From Photobacterium angustum (GTDB taxonomy: Bacteria > Pseudomonadota > Gammaproteobacteria > Enterobacterales > Vibrionaceae), in NCBI RefSeq assembly GCF_002954615.1, contig NZ_MSCJ01000003.1, forward strand, positions 992,001 to 1,056,000: DNA of 64,000 nt, in the 5' to 3' direction. Below the pieces are notes generated by a model that was given only the letters and a program-made list of their open reading frames with translations, had not been told where the DNA came from and did no database searches. Position numbers and translations under genes: made by a program. Below, one piece after another: positions 53,552-63,168 of this stretch; position 1 is the stretch's first letter; each line of letters starts with the position of its first letter.

Positions 53552-54793
53552 TTAAGAAAGTGTCATCATAAGATATATATTCAAGGCAACAACAAGAGCA
53601 ATGATAACAATACCTGCGTAACTAACGTATTTATTGTTTTTAAACTCACCCATTAGTTTTTCATTATTAGTGAAAATTAGTAACGGTATAATAGCCAATG
53701 CAATACCAAAACTTAGAACGACTTGACTCATCACTAAAATTTCAGTGGTATTGATAGCAAGTCCAATAACGATAAAAGATGGGACCATTGTAACAATACG
53801 GCGTAATAACAAAGGGATCTTAAATTTAACGAAACCTTGCATTACTACATCTCCAGCCATGGTACCAACAACAGTAGATGATAAGCCTGATGCGATAAGA
53901 GAAATAGCAAACAATGTAGATGCAGCTTGTCCAACAAGTGGCGTTAAGGTTTTGTAAGCGGTTTCAATCCCAGCAATATCTTGATTACCTGAATAATGGA
54001 AGACTGCTGCTGCCATTGCCACAATTGCAATATTCACAAAACCTGCAATAACCATTGCAATGAGTACATCTAAACGTGTTGATTTTAATCTTTTTGCTTT
54101 TGTTTCACCGTAAGTATTTTTAAATAGTGCCGAGTGTAAGTAAATAACATGCGGCATTACTGTTGCACCTAAAATACCTGCGGCTAAATAAATTTGATGT
54201 GAGCTATTTAACGTTGGAATGGCAAGACCTTTAATCATCTCGCTTGTTGCAGGGTGAGCAAAGAAAAGCTCAATAACGTATACAATAGCTACGACTAATA
54301 ATAATGTTGCAATAACAACTTCTAATGGTTTCTGGCTTTTATTACTTAATAATAAAATAGCCATTGTTACTATGGCAGTTATTATTGCCCCTTCCATTAA
54401 ACTAATACCAAACAATAATTGGAAACCAACAGAAGCACCAATAAACTCAGCTAAATCTGTTGCCATTGCTATAATTTCAGCTTGAATCCAATATGGACCT
54501 ATCGCCCATTTAGGTAAATGATCACGTAAATGTTCCGCTAGATTTTTACCCGTCACTATGCCTAACTTTGCAGACAGGTATTGGATCAACATAGCCATTA
54601 GGTTTGCCCAAAGTACAACCCATAATAGTTGATAGCCAAAAGAAGAACCTGCCTCTATGTTTGTAGCGAAATTACCTGGATCAATATAACCAATGGCGGC
54701 AATGAATGCTGGGCCTAAAAGTAGTAGTTTTTTCTTTAGTTTTAAACTGAAGGTAGCCATTTCGGGCTTAACAGAAATAGAGGAAGAGACCAT
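53552..54793 (-). CDS. mntH: Nramp-family manganese/divalent-metal transporter MntH
   Basis: A 413-residue inner-membrane transporter with about eleven helices; it imports Mn2+ (and Fe2+) by proton symport. The canonical helix-1 motif [12 protein letters not shown] is present near 36-47, and the helix-6 motif with [15 protein letters not shown] near 210-224 holds the metal-coordinating Met. ATG at 54793 has AAGGAG at ideal spacing; an upstream ATG would place ten extra residues across the operator region. Fur/MntR-like palindromes directly upstream imply metal repression. Monocistronic. Confidence 0.93.
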   Translation of the reverse strand: MVSSSISVKPEMATFSLKLKKKLLLLGPAFIAAIGYIDPGNFATNIEAGSSFGYQLLWVVLWANLMAMLIQYLSAKLGIVTGKNLAEHLRDHLPKWAIGPYWIQAEIIAMATDLAEFIGASVGFQLLFGISLMEGAIITAIVTMAILLLSNKSQKPLEVVIATLLLVVAIVYVIELFFAHPATSEMIKGLAIPTLNSSHQIYLAAGILGATVMPHVIYLHSALFKNTYGETKAKRLKSTRLDVLIAMVIAGFVNIAIVAMAAAVFHYSGNQDIAGIETAYKTLTPLVGQAASTLFAISLIASGLSSTVVGTMAGDVVMQGFVKFKIPLLLRRIVTMVPSFIVIGLAINTTEILVMSQVVLSFGIALAIIPLLIFTNNEKLMGEFKNNKYVSYAGIVIIALVVALNIYLMMTLS

Positions 54794-54807
54794 AGCTAAC
54801 TCCTTAA

Positions 54808-54854
54808 ATGATAATTGCATCATATACCCTCGTAAATGATAATCAATGTCATTT
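54808..54854. promoter_or_regulatory. Fur-like sites upstream of mntH
   Basis: AAATGATAATCAATGTCATTT (54834-54854) is a 21-base near-palindrome close to the Fur consensus GATAATGATAATCATTATC; ATGATAATTGCATCAT (54808-54823) is a second match next to the Shine-Dalgarno. They probably mediate iron- or manganese-dependent repression. Fur versus MntR cannot be decided by eye. Confidence 0.65.
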
Positions 54855-55122
54855 AGGTGCTATTAGTGATTGGTTAGATTTCATAAATGGTTAAATAAGA
54901 TTTAATAGCTTAAATCTATCGTTTAGAGGGAAGTGTTAAGGTGTACATTATCAACAATTGCGGTAGGGGTATATTTGAATGATTTAAAATGTGAACTCTT
55001 TTAATATTATAATAACAATTTCATAAAATAGGTTTACAGATAATTCCTTTATGGTAGTGTGATCCTCGTTGTTTATAAAATACTATGTCAATAAATGCTA
55101 GATTGACATAAAAGGACTTTGT
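54855..55122. other. intergenic region between mntH and the sigma factor gene
   Basis: AT-rich, no gene. It carries the two divergent promoters; AAGGACTTTGT precedes the sigma factor ATG. Confidence 0.4.
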
Positions 55123-55998
55123 ATGGTTATGAATAAGAAAGAAGAGCAATTTTCACATGGCGGAGATATTGTTCACTTATACTTAAGAGATATATCAGAA
55201 AAGCCGCTTTTAACGAAAGAAGATGAAATATTATATAGTCGGAAAAGTTTGTGCGGTGATACTTGTAGTAAAAATGTATTAATTGAGAGTAATTTACGAT
55301 TAGTAGTAAGTATCGCAAAAAAATATCGAGGTAGTAGCATACATATAAGTGATTTAATTGATGAAGGTAATATCGGGTTGATGACCGCCGTTGAAAAATT
55401 TGACCCTGAAAAAGGCTTTAGATTTTCAACATACGCGACATGGTGGATAAAACAAACGATAGAACGTGCAATACATAATCAAGGAAGAACAATTCGCTTA
55501 CCTGTTCATGTATCAAAAGAAATCAATACCATTGTTCGGACACACAAACAATTAGTAAAGAAAAATAATCAAGAACCTAGTACAGAATTAGTCGCTGAAG
55601 TTCTAAATAAAACACTTGATGATGTATCTACAACTCTTTCTTATGACACCCCTATCGTTTCGTATGATCAATCTATAACAAGTGAAGCAAGTTCCCAGTC
55701 AATAGCAGTACTAATCGCTGATGAAAATAGTGCCAAACCTGATGATCTCGTAGATGATTTAGCAATCCAAAAAATAACAACTAATGTGCTAAATTGTTTA
55801 AATAATCGAGATAAAGAAATTATATGCCGAAGATTTGGTTTATTAGGTTATGAAGCACAGACTTTACAGGAAGTTGCTGAAGAAGTGGGTCTTACAAGAG
55901 AGCGTATTCGCCAGTTACAAGTTACCTCATTAGCAAAACTAAAAAATTCACTGAGCCGTGATAACTACGATATCTCTGTTTTGTTTGCTAACAGTTAA
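55123..55998 (+). CDS. RpoS-like alternative sigma factor (RpoQ/RpoX type)
   Basis: A 291-residue sigma-70 family factor. Region 1.2/2.1 starts near [16 protein letters not shown]; region 2.3-2.4 reads [19 protein letters not shown] and [19 protein letters not shown] near 90-120; region 3 [14 protein letters not shown] near 123; and region 4.2 [20 protein letters not shown] near 250-269. It is shorter and more divergent than RpoS (about 330 residues), like RpoQ of Aliivibrio (control of motility, biofilm, luminescence) or RpoX of Vibrio. The start at 55123 has AAGGA at good spacing. Which genes it directs is not visible. Followed by a strong terminator. Confidence 0.9.
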   Translation: MVMNKKEEQFSHGGDIVHLYLRDISEKPLLTKEDEILYSRKSLCGDTCSKNVLIESNLRLVVSIAKKYRGSSIHISDLIDEGNIGLMTAVEKFDPEKGFRFSTYATWWIKQTIERAIHNQGRTIRLPVHVSKEINTIVRTHKQLVKKNNQEPSTELVAEVLNKTLDDVSTTLSYDTPIVSYDQSITSEASSQSIAVLIADENSAKPDDLVDDLAIQKITTNVLNCLNNRDKEIICRRFGLLGYEAQTLQEVAEEVGLTRERIRQLQVTSLAKLKNSLSRDNYDISVLFANS

Positions 55999-56016
55999 TA
56001 TTTGTTTGAAAGTGTT

Positions 56017-56043
56017 AAGCACGTAGGTTTACGTGCTTTTTTT
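56017..56043 (+). terminator. intrinsic terminator of sigma factor gene
   Basis: AAGCACGTA (56017-56025) pairs with TACGTGCTT (56030-56038) around GGTT, followed by T residues. Confidence 0.88.
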
Positions 56044-56093
56044 GGTTATTATGAGCTATAAATAAAGCATATATATTTTTCTTAAGGTTTTTT

Positions 56094-56639
56094 ATGCGCT
56101 TAAAAGCTCTAATTATTGTGAGTTCTGCCTTCTTCTTTACTGGTTGTAGTAGTTACGGCGTCACTGAAAGTGAGATGCAAAATTACATAAACAAAGAAAC
56201 CAATGTTGAACGATCTGTTGGTATTCAAGGTATCGCCTACGCTACAGGTAAGTTTGAAAAAGTAAAAGTTGGTATTGGTCGTGTCGCTGACAATCGTGTA
56301 AGTGTTGATACTACTGCTAGCGCCCAACTAGAACTTGCAGGTCAACCACCTCAAGATATTGTTGTTAAAGCAAATTTCAGTGCCATCCCCTATTATAACC
56401 AAGATGAAGGGGCGATATATTTACGTGGTTTAAATATTGAATCATTGGCAATAAAACCGGAGAAGTTTAATAACATGCTCACTAAACCGGTTATCACACC
56501 ATTTGTTTCACTTATTGGACAAGTGCTATCAACCAAACCCGTCTATAAGCTCGATGAAAACGAAATGAAACAAGCGTTACTTAAATCTACTAAGCCTGAA
56601 TTGATAATTAAAAATCATCAATTAGTTCTCGATTGGTAA
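56094..56639 (+). CDS. YceB-like DUF1439 lipoprotein
   Basis: A 181-residue lipoprotein. Signal with lipobox FFTGC at residues 14-18; the mature protein has the DUF1439 pattern found in YceB: an amphipathic helix ESEMQNYINKE followed by beta strands such as VKVGIGRVADNRVSVDTTASAQL. The family binds lipid-like ligands in a TULIP-like fold. It probably sits at the inner or outer membrane. Single gene between two terminators. Confidence 0.8.
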   Translation: MRLKALIIVSSAFFFTGCSSYGVTESEMQNYINKETNVERSVGIQGIAYATGKFEKVKVGIGRVADNRVSVDTTASAQLELAGQPPQDIVVKANFSAIPYYNQDEGAIYLRGLNIESLAIKPEKFNNMLTKPVITPFVSLIGQVLSTKPVYKLDENEMKQALLKSTKPELIIKNHQLVLDW

Positions 56640-56735
56640 GTTGCTATTATCACAAGGTATATAGTTATAGTGCATTAGATGTTAATGTTTATATCACATC
56701 TAAGCCTATAATCTGTTTCGATTATTCCATAAAAA

Positions 56736-56760
56736 AAGGATCTGTATAAAGCAGATCCTT
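56736..56760 (-). terminator. terminator of chrA
   Basis: AAGGATCTG (56736-56744) pairs with CAGATCCTT (56752-56760); on the minus strand it is followed by seven T residues, just after the chrA stop. Confidence 0.8.
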
Positions 56761-56781
56761 GATATAAAAGCGATGTTCAAA

Positions 56782-57933
56782 TTAAATCATGATGAAATAT
56801 TGGCTTATAAATAACAAGATAGCCAACAACCACACTGGGCATTTGAAGTATTTAAACGCAATAAATCCAATCACCACAGCTACAGCATCTAATCCTGTTT
56901 TCACCCCACTAGTAATAATAGGGCTGACGAATGCGCTAGCTAATAATCCAACAACACAAGCATTTACTAGAGTAATTGATTGCTTTAGACGTTGATGCTC
57001 AAACAACGCTTTCCATGCTGGAATAAATGCAAATAGTAATAAACTGCCAGGTAAAAACACAGCAATGGTTGCAATCAAGCTCCCTAATACTGGGTGTATA
57101 CCGTCTATCGAAGCACCTAAATAACTAGCCATAGTGAACATTGGACCAGGTACTAGCTGTGCAGATGCGTAAGCATTAATAAAGGTAGACTCCCCTACTA
57201 ATCCTTCCATCATTGGTTGTAGGAGTGGTAATACAACGTGCCCACCGCCAAAAACAAAACTCCCTGCTTGATAGAAGATATTAAATAAATTAATACCGCT
57301 ATTGTAAGGCGCTAATAAGGGTAACCCCACTAACAACACGCCAAACGTAACTAAAATACCAAGGTGCGGTTTTATGCTAGTCGTTAGTTTATTTGTTGGT
57401 GTAATCTCAGTTTTAAATGACAACGCGTAACCCGCAGCTGCCGCCACACATATAGGTAACACTTGGCCAAGTAGACCTGTACTAAAATAGACCCAAATAG
57501 CAGTAATCACTGCCACGGTAATCGTTAGGGCTGTCGTTAAGTTCTTTTTAGCCATTCCCCATAAAGCATCAGCAACGACAATAACGGCAAGTAGTTTTGC
57601 TGCGATGATTAAGCTATCAACAACAGAGTTAGACGTTACACTGCTACTAACAATGGCAAGCCCTGTTAACAATGCAAAAGAAGGTAAAGTAAAGCCAACA
57701 AAGGCAGCAACAGCGCCTAAGTAACCCGCTTTCTTATAGCCAATATACATACCAAGTTGACTACTGGCTGGCCCTGGTAAAAATTGACATAACGCTACAG
57801 CATGAGTGAAATCATCATCAGAAATCCATTTTTTTTCTTTTACAAAAGAACGTTGAAAGAAACCAATATGTGCAGCCGGGCCGCCAAAGCTATATAAGCC
57901 CAATAATAAAAAGGTAGTAAAAACGTTAAACAT
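56782..57933 (-). CDS. chrA: ChrA-family chromate transporter
   Basis: A 383-residue two-domain CHR transporter with about ten membrane helices. Each half has a related motif: GLYSFGGPAAHIGFF near 12-26 in the first, GSFVFGGGHVVLPLL near 225-239 in the second; LCQFLPGPASSQLGMYIG and QLVPGPMFTMASYLG are the further conserved elements. It exports chromate or exchanges it against sulphate. ATG at 57933 has GGAGGA just upstream. A LysR-family gene is divergent (196 bases), probably its regulator. Confidence 0.9.
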   Translation of the reverse strand: MFNVFTTFLLLGLYSFGGPAAHIGFFQRSFVKEKKWISDDDFTHAVALCQFLPGPASSQLGMYIGYKKAGYLGAVAAFVGFTLPSFALLTGLAIVSSSVTSNSVVDSLIIAAKLLAVIVVADALWGMAKKNLTTALTITVAVITAIWVYFSTGLLGQVLPICVAAAAGYALSFKTEITPTNKLTTSIKPHLGILVTFGVLLVGLPLLAPYNSGINLFNIFYQAGSFVFGGGHVVLPLLQPMMEGLVGESTFINAYASAQLVPGPMFTMASYLGASIDGIHPVLGSLIATIAVFLPGSLLLFAFIPAWKALFEHQRLKQSITLVNACVVGLLASAFVSPIITSGVKTGLDAVAVVIGFIAFKYFKCPVWLLAILLFISQYFIMI

Positions 57934-58129
57934 GCATTCCTCCATTCGCAATATCGCTATCATAACGTTTCCATACGAATTATTTAAATCGTTTAAAATG
58001 ATGTAAGTTATTATTTATATTCATACATATAGATTGATGTTTATGAATCAAAAAATCATAATACATAGATAGTGTTAATCGATATTTTGTCACGCCAGAT
58101 TATCGTGACAGCGTAACTTGGAATACCAA

Positions 58130-59065
58130 ATGCTAGATAATTTGCAACAGATGGTAATACTGGCTGCTATTGGTCATGAACAAAACTTCACAAAAGCTGC
58201 TGATCGCTTGGGAATATCAAAATCTCAAGTAAGTAAGCAAATAAAATGTTTGGAAGAAAGGTTAGGTTGTCAGCTAGTTCAACGTAGTACCCGTACCGTT
58301 GTATTAACCGAAATTGGCGTGCAGTACGCAGATTATGGCCAACAGTTAATTGATACTGTTAATGAAGCTGAAGCCATGGTGGCGGGGTATCGAAATGAAA
58401 TCACAGGCGTTTTACGAATTGGTATCGCCCAATCATTCGGTAATATTCATATTACTTCCGCATTAGCAGAGTTTCAAAAGCAAAACCCTGAGCTAGAGCT
58501 TGAAATTAGTTTATTTGATCACCGCCCAAACCTTTTAGAAGAAGGCTTTGATTGCTGGATTGCTATTCATGAACATCCACCCGAAGGAATGGTAGCCAGA
58601 AAACTCGCTAAATGTGAATTTGTCGTTGTAGCATCCCCTGATTATATAGCACGACATGGTGAACCTATTGTCCCTGGCGATTTACGTCAACACAATTGTA
58701 TTACTTACCAAAGCCGTGAGCGTAAATATGTAAATTGGGAATTTGGACGAGATGGATTAAAACAATCCATTCGAGTTAATGGTAATTATCGTATTGATAA
58801 TGCACCGGCAGTGCTTGATGCTGCGCTCAGTGGTTTAGGTATAGCTTATCTCTCCACCTATCTCTTAACTGATGAGATTAAAACAAATAAGTTAATAACG
58901 TTACTTAATGATTGGAAAACGACAGTAGAATTACCCATTTATGCTGTTTACCCAAGACGTAAATACCTTGCACCAAAAGTTCGTTGTTTTATTGATTTTA
59001 TGGCTGAGCGTATGGCTCTACCCCCGTATAAAAATATCAATCCAATTATAGATAATCATAAATAA
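58130..59065 (+). CDS. LysR-family regulator beside chrA
   Basis: A 311-residue LysR-type regulator. The HTH is at residues 5-60 (NFTKAADRLGISKSQVSKQI, then QRSTRTVVLTEIG), with the effector-binding domain from about residue 90 (GVLRIGIAQSFG). ATG at 58130 is chosen over TTG 58118. Divergent from chrA, the typical arrangement of a LysR gene and its target. The inducer is unknown. Confidence 0.9.
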   Translation: MLDNLQQMVILAAIGHEQNFTKAADRLGISKSQVSKQIKCLEERLGCQLVQRSTRTVVLTEIGVQYADYGQQLIDTVNEAEAMVAGYRNEITGVLRIGIAQSFGNIHITSALAEFQKQNPELELEISLFDHRPNLLEEGFDCWIAIHEHPPEGMVARKLAKCEFVVVASPDYIARHGEPIVPGDLRQHNCITYQSRERKYVNWEFGRDGLKQSIRVNGNYRIDNAPAVLDAALSGLGIAYLSTYLLTDEIKTNKLITLLNDWKTTVELPIYAVYPRRKYLAPKVRCFIDFMAERMALPPYKNINPIIDNHK

Positions 59066-59143
59066 ACCGAATTAAACTAATTTTAGCCTCTTACAATGTT
59101 CATTGTACTAAACTGATAATCAAACAAGTACAATGAGCATGTT

Positions 59144-59689
59144 ATGTCACCTTTTTCTTTTTATATAGTTAGTAATAGATTATTTATCTATTTTATAGCA
59201 GTATTTACATTTTATCTGACTGCCTCATTAATTACATTCCCAGCTTATGCAATACACAGTTTTAGCCAATCAAATCCGATAGAACCAACCACCGCCAGTA
59301 TTAAAGCATATATTCCAAAGCAAGCGTTACTCGTTGAAATCCAAGATCAGTATAATGTTGTTTATTTTAATGATAACAGTAATAAGTTAACCATTGATAT
59401 TAAAAGAGTATTGAATGAGTTTGGTCACGTTCTTAAAAATTATAATCAAACCTATGTTGTTATTACTCAACATATAACTACCGATTTAGGGTACGAACGG
59501 CTATTTAATATAGCGACTTATATTGCACTTCAATTCGATATTGAAGAAGAAAGGATTCAACTATTATTGGTATCTGGGGAAGAGTCTAACCTATATCAAC
59601 ATATCGATGATAATTGGAAAAATGGAGCTGAAATAATCATACCTAAAGCAATTATTGTTACTTATGATCCATACTTCGGTGTGTATTAA
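59144..59689 (+). CDS. secreted protein with degenerate OmpA-like C-terminal domain
   Basis: A 181-residue protein with an N-terminal signal or anchor helix (about 12-37, cleavage near AYA). Residues 70-150 follow the strand-helix-strand order of the OmpA peptidoglycan-binding domain: VVYFNDNSNKLT (like VxFxxxSxxL), VVITQHITTDLGYERLFNIA (like IxGHTDxxGxxxYNxxLS), then IQLLLVSGEES. The key Asp/Arg of the peptidoglycan site (TD.. and N..LS.RRA) are only partly kept. So it may bind cell wall weakly or not at all. Assignment is my own pattern reading. Ends at a terminator shared with the next gene. Confidence 0.45.
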   Translation: MSPFSFYIVSNRLFIYFIAVFTFYLTASLITFPAYAIHSFSQSNPIEPTTASIKAYIPKQALLVEIQDQYNVVYFNDNSNKLTIDIKRVLNEFGHVLKNYNQTYVVITQHITTDLGYERLFNIATYIALQFDIEEERIQLLLVSGEESNLYQHIDDNWKNGAEIIIPKAIIVTYDPYFGVY

Positions 59690-59734
59690 AAAGCGATGCC
59701 GTTCCTTACTAATCGTAAAAATCGACATCGCTTT
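59690..59734. terminator. terminator between convergent genes
   Basis: AAAGCGATG (59690-59698) pairs with CATCGCTTT (59726-59734) across a long loop with inner pairing. It is flanked by A and T residues on each side. Confidence 0.65.
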
Positions 59735-59741
59735 ATAAGTA

Positions 59742-60863
59742 TTACATAGAGTGTTGCTGCTGTTTTTTAAGAGCAGGCGATGCATACATCTGTTTTAAGA
59801 TATCATTAACACTGTCGCTATGATTTTCTAATTTTAGAGCGAATTTGCTTCTCTCTTCGTCTGTTACTATTTCTGAATCAATATTCGCAGCAATGAAATT
59901 GGCTGGGAATAAATGATAATTTTCAGTAATTTGACGATCGATTTCTTCAGCTAATTCTTCAGGTGTCTCTGGTGCATTATTGATGACATCACCAAAGCTA
60001 ATATAGATACGACGCTTTTGCCCAACAATACCTTGTACTATGCTTTCGATGTCTTCGAACTCACCTTTTTCATAACTACCTGTTGTTGCTTTTTGATGAA
60101 GTTCTTCAGCTTTAGCCACATCACAAGGATCGTTTTCATAAGAAATCGCGACAGGGACAATATTTAAGTTACTCATAAACTCAGCAAATGAAACTTTCTG
60201 CTTACGCCCTTCCATAAAGAACATTTTTAGAATAGCAGGATCTGTCTTATCGTTACCGTCTTTAGCACGCCCTTCTTTTTGGGCAATCCAAATATTATTT
60301 CCAGTTTCTAAAGAGTGAGAGATATAACTTGAAAGAAGTCCAAGTGACTTCATCAATTCTCGTGGCCCTTTTGCTGATCGTTTTACAATAAAGCTTTTGT
60401 TTAAACGCATCAATTCTGTGGCGCAAGGCTTCTTCAGTAAGTTATCACCGATAGCAATACGTACCGTGTTGAAGTTCTCTTTAAATAAACACCAGTTAAC
60501 CATTGCGGGATCCATCGCGATATCACGATGGTTAGAAACGAATAAGTAAGCCTTATTTGGGTCTAACTTATCCAGACCTGTATACGTTACACCGTCACAT
60601 GAATGTTCGATTGTTCCTTGCATATACTTGGCAACTTGATTTTGAATATCTTTTACCGATTTGATGCCTGACCATTTCTTTACAAGGAAACGTTTAATTA
60701 GGGGAATAAGTAACCAACCAAACATGCCTGACGCATGTGGGAAACGGTACTTTAAAATAGCGTTGATAAAATCTTTATCATCAATGAGTCGTTGAATCGC
60801 ACCACTGACTTCATCGTCATTATACGGGCGAATTTCTTTATAAATATCGTTATCTATATGCAC
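59742..60863 (-). CDS. acyltransferase of the PlsC/glycerophospholipid family
   Basis: A 373-residue protein with an acyltransferase domain: NHRDIAMDPAM near 131-141 is the H(x)nD motif, FIVKRSAKGPRELMKSLG near 174-191 and QKEGRAKDGNDKTD near 213 (the EG motif) are the others; the spacing is like 1-acyl-glycerol-3-phosphate acyltransferases of Vibrio. It should transfer acyl chains onto lysophospholipid or a related acceptor at the inner membrane. The start is GTG, with a weak ribosome-binding site. The regulator upstream (plus strand) is divergent. Confidence 0.78.
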   Translation of the reverse strand: MHIDNDIYKEIRPYNDDEVSGAIQRLIDDKDFINAILKYRFPHASGMFGWLLIPLIKRFLVKKWSGIKSVKDIQNQVAKYMQGTIEHSCDGVTYTGLDKLDPNKAYLFVSNHRDIAMDPAMVNWCLFKENFNTVRIAIGDNLLKKPCATELMRLNKSFIVKRSAKGPRELMKSLGLLSSYISHSLETGNNIWIAQKEGRAKDGNDKTDPAILKMFFMEGRKQKVSFAEFMSNLNIVPVAISYENDPCDVAKAEELHQKATTGSYEKGEFEDIESIVQGIVGQKRRIYISFGDVINNAPETPEELAEEIDRQITENYHLFPANFIAANIDSEIVTDEERSKFALKLENHSDSVNDILKQMYASPALKKQQQHSM

Positions 60864-61122
60864 AGTAATGCTTCATGTTGAAAAAACTGAGTTATTTTAC
60901 TAATAAATAATGATTAACCAAACAACCTCTGTCAATAACCGTGATGGTTGGAGGTCATACCTCATATAATTGCCTGTTTTTTCATCGCACATGCTATTTT
61001 TTGCACCAGTTTGATCATACAAGGAATGATATCTACAGTATTTAGTTAATACACAATCCTCTTTGTTGACGCTAATAGAAAAAAACACGAAGATGTTCAT
61101 GCTTATGTGTAAGAGAGTCAGT

Positions 61123-61803
61123 ATGAAACAAGCTATTGAGTTTTCAAATAACGAACACCCTTTTCTTTTTGTTGGTTCACGTAAAAAGAGCCAATCTTCT
61201 TACTTTATTGTTGTTACGAATGGTTGTGTGTTAATCCGATTAGGTAAACAAGAACACATGATCACTAAGGGTCATGGTTTCTGGATCCCGTTTGATTGTT
61301 TACATGCCATCACAGTGTTACCTGGTGCAACATTTTACAAAGTGGCCTTTTCTGTTCGAATGACACAGCCATTATGCACTGATGCTGGCTTTTTTGTTGT
61401 GTCGTCTCTTATAAGAGCAGTGCTAGATGAACTAGCAAAATCCCCCGTTCAAGAGCATCAATGGGATGGAGCAGAAGGACGCTTATTAAAAGTCATTGCA
61501 GACCAAGTTGAAAAACTCTCTGTGTCGACTCAATCACTTTGTCCAGCTATAAATAAACAGCATCACAACTCATTAGCGTTAATGCTAACAGGTAATAAAA
61601 TCACTGAAAAAACAGCAATATCAAGCCTTGAATCTGTAATGAATATGACAGTAAAAGAGTGTGAAGCCTGTATTCTGATGCGAGAAGTGCTGAAACTAAG
61701 TCGTTCAGGACGAAAGCTCCCACAAATTGCGGCTCAACTGAATACGACAGAGCAAATGGTAGGAGCGCTATCTTTGCCAATTTTAGGTGAAAGTTTACGC
61801 TAA
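61123..61803 (+). CDS. cupin-type (AraC-like) regulator with divergent C-terminus
   Basis: A 226-residue protein. N-terminal residues 7-100 have an AraC-like cupin pattern (VTNGCVLIRLGKQEHMITKG, then GFWIPFDCLHAITVLPG, as in AraC sensors). The C-terminal 90 residues resemble one AraC-like HTH (ESVMNMTVKECEACILMREVL followed by LPQIAAQLNTTEQM), without the usual second HTH signature. So it is a divergent member; binding sites are unknown. The longer start at 61063 lacks the ribosome-binding site present before 61123. Divergent to the acyltransferase gene. Confidence 0.6.
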   Translation: MKQAIEFSNNEHPFLFVGSRKKSQSSYFIVVTNGCVLIRLGKQEHMITKGHGFWIPFDCLHAITVLPGATFYKVAFSVRMTQPLCTDAGFFVVSSLIRAVLDELAKSPVQEHQWDGAEGRLLKVIADQVEKLSVSTQSLCPAINKQHHNSLALMLTGNKITEKTAISSLESVMNMTVKECEACILMREVLKLSRSGRKLPQIAAQLNTTEQMVGALSLPILGESLR

Positions 61804-61810
61804 ATGAAAT

Positions 61811-61835
61811 ACGCCCTTAATACGGGCGTTTTTAA
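61811..61835. terminator. intrinsic terminator, convergent genes
   Basis: ACGCCC (61811-61816) pairs with GGGCGT (61824-61829) followed by TTTTAATTT. It stops the plus-strand regulator gene; it overlaps the 3' end of the convergent gene. Confidence 0.65.
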
Positions 61836-62383
61836 TTTAATGGAATATGAACTTGCATTGATACGCCATCTTCAACATGGCTATTATTATGCCAACGGTA
61901 ATCAAATCTCACTCGTGGTTTGTGACCGGTAATGTCGCCAAAACCCAAACTCATTTGCAGACCATGATTTAATATCCAATCTTCAGCCCCTGCTGCGTTT
62001 GTAAATTCCTCTTCATCATAGTTAGTTGGCATCCAAAAACCTAAACCGTAAAACGTCGATGAATTGTGATCCATTAAAACAGGTGAGTCTGCAAATTTAT
62101 CATCCCAGTGCAACCAGAATTTATCTCCATAGCTGCTGGAATCAACTTTCCACGGTATATCGTTATCGTGTAGTGAAGGCATTTGCGCATTGTTTATATA
62201 ATTATTACGCTCGATGCTATAAATAGGTACTGAACAGTCTTTAGTATTATTGGGATAATCGATACTAAAAGGTTGAGAAACGGTATCTAAAGAATAATAA
62301 TTTTCGCAATTAAACGCGTAAGTTGACGAAGACAACATAAATGGTAAGCAACAAAAAACACCTAATGAGATTTGTTTAAGCAC
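61832..62383 (-). CDS. secreted hypothetical protein
   Basis: A 183-residue protein with a clear signal peptide (LKQISLGVFCCLPFMLSSS, cleavage near TYA). The mature part is rich in Trp, Tyr, Asn and His (SYGDKFWLHWDDKF, VRFDYRWHNNSHVEDG) and could form a beta-sandwich or small barrel; two Cys are present early. GTG start with GAAG upstream. No known family. Separate gene. Confidence 0.55.
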   Translation of the reverse strand: MLKQISLGVFCCLPFMLSSSTYAFNCENYYSLDTVSQPFSIDYPNNTKDCSVPIYSIERNNYINNAQMPSLHDNDIPWKVDSSSYGDKFWLHWDDKFADSPVLMDHNSSTFYGLGFWMPTNYDEEEFTNAAGAEDWILNHGLQMSLGFGDITGHKPRVRFDYRWHNNSHVEDGVSMQVHIPLN

Positions 62384-62402
62384 TTCGCCGTATCCCCTAA
62401 AG

Positions 62403-62924
62403 TTAAAAATGATAACGCTTATCGGTCATTAATAACTGGCTAACACTTGCAGTTGTTAAGTCACTGATATTTTTATTATTTGCTAATGCCTCTCTAATTA
62501 GAGTACTTCTAATCGGTAACGTTTCAGGACACGCAAGCACTTGCCATTGACTAAGTATTTCTTTTGACTTGAAAAACTTTCCAAAGTTCAAGAAATTATC
62601 AGGGCCAATAACAAATGTAATTTGATGGTTTGGGTAGCGCTTTTGTAATTCAACAAGTACTGCGTAAGTCGTGATAGGTTCATCACCTACTGCGATATCT
62701 TGCTCTAACGTGGACAACACGAGGTTATCTTGAGAAATGTCATCGATAAAAGCAGAAACTAATTCACAACGTAATGAATAATCCAACATATTCTTACCCC
62801 AAGCATGATTGTAACTTGGAAGTAAAAGCACTTCATCGTAATGCGTTAATCGTTCTAAAACCGAACGATGCCCTAAACTAGGCGGATTAAAAGCGCTGCC
62901 GAATACAGCAAGTGTTTGTTTCAT
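62403..62924 (-). CDS. NadD-like nicotinate-nucleotide adenylyltransferase
   Basis: A 173-residue nucleotidyltransferase. FGSAFNPPSLGHRSVLERL at residues 8-26 includes the GxFxPxHxGH-like ATP site (GSAFNPPSLGH); VIGPDNFLNFGKF near 120-132 and SIRSTLIREAL-type IRSTLIR near 150 are the other family motifs. It should make NaAD (or NAD) from NaMN and ATP. It is shorter than E. coli NadD (about 213). It lies beside nadE, whose enzyme takes NaAD to NAD, but the genes are divergent. So it is probably a salvage-type or second NadD. Confidence 0.78.
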   Translation of the reverse strand: MKQTLAVFGSAFNPPSLGHRSVLERLTHYDEVLLLPSYNHAWGKNMLDYSLRCELVSAFIDDISQDNLVLSTLEQDIAVGDEPITTYAVLVELQKRYPNHQITFVIGPDNFLNFGKFFKSKEILSQWQVLACPETLPIRSTLIREALANNKNISDLTTASVSQLLMTDKRYHF

Positions 62925-63168
62925 CCATCAAACCTTTCGTTCTATCAATTTACTTATATTCACACTAGAGATTTCTAATGATGTAACTATTATTTAAGCA
63001 TTTAATAGGAAAATGCCCCTTAATTTTAGTAATATCTATCTTTAGCATTGATCATAATAACGAGTTATCGCATGATTTTGCCAAAGGTGTAATGGTTTAT
63101 CTCTCATTTATCCATTATATCGCTTCAAATGATTAATATTTGGGCTAACTCTCTTAAGGATTTATACC
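62925..63168. other. divergent promoter region nadD-like/nadE
   Basis: No gene. It contains the promoters of both genes. AAGGA precedes the nadE start. Confidence 0.4.
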
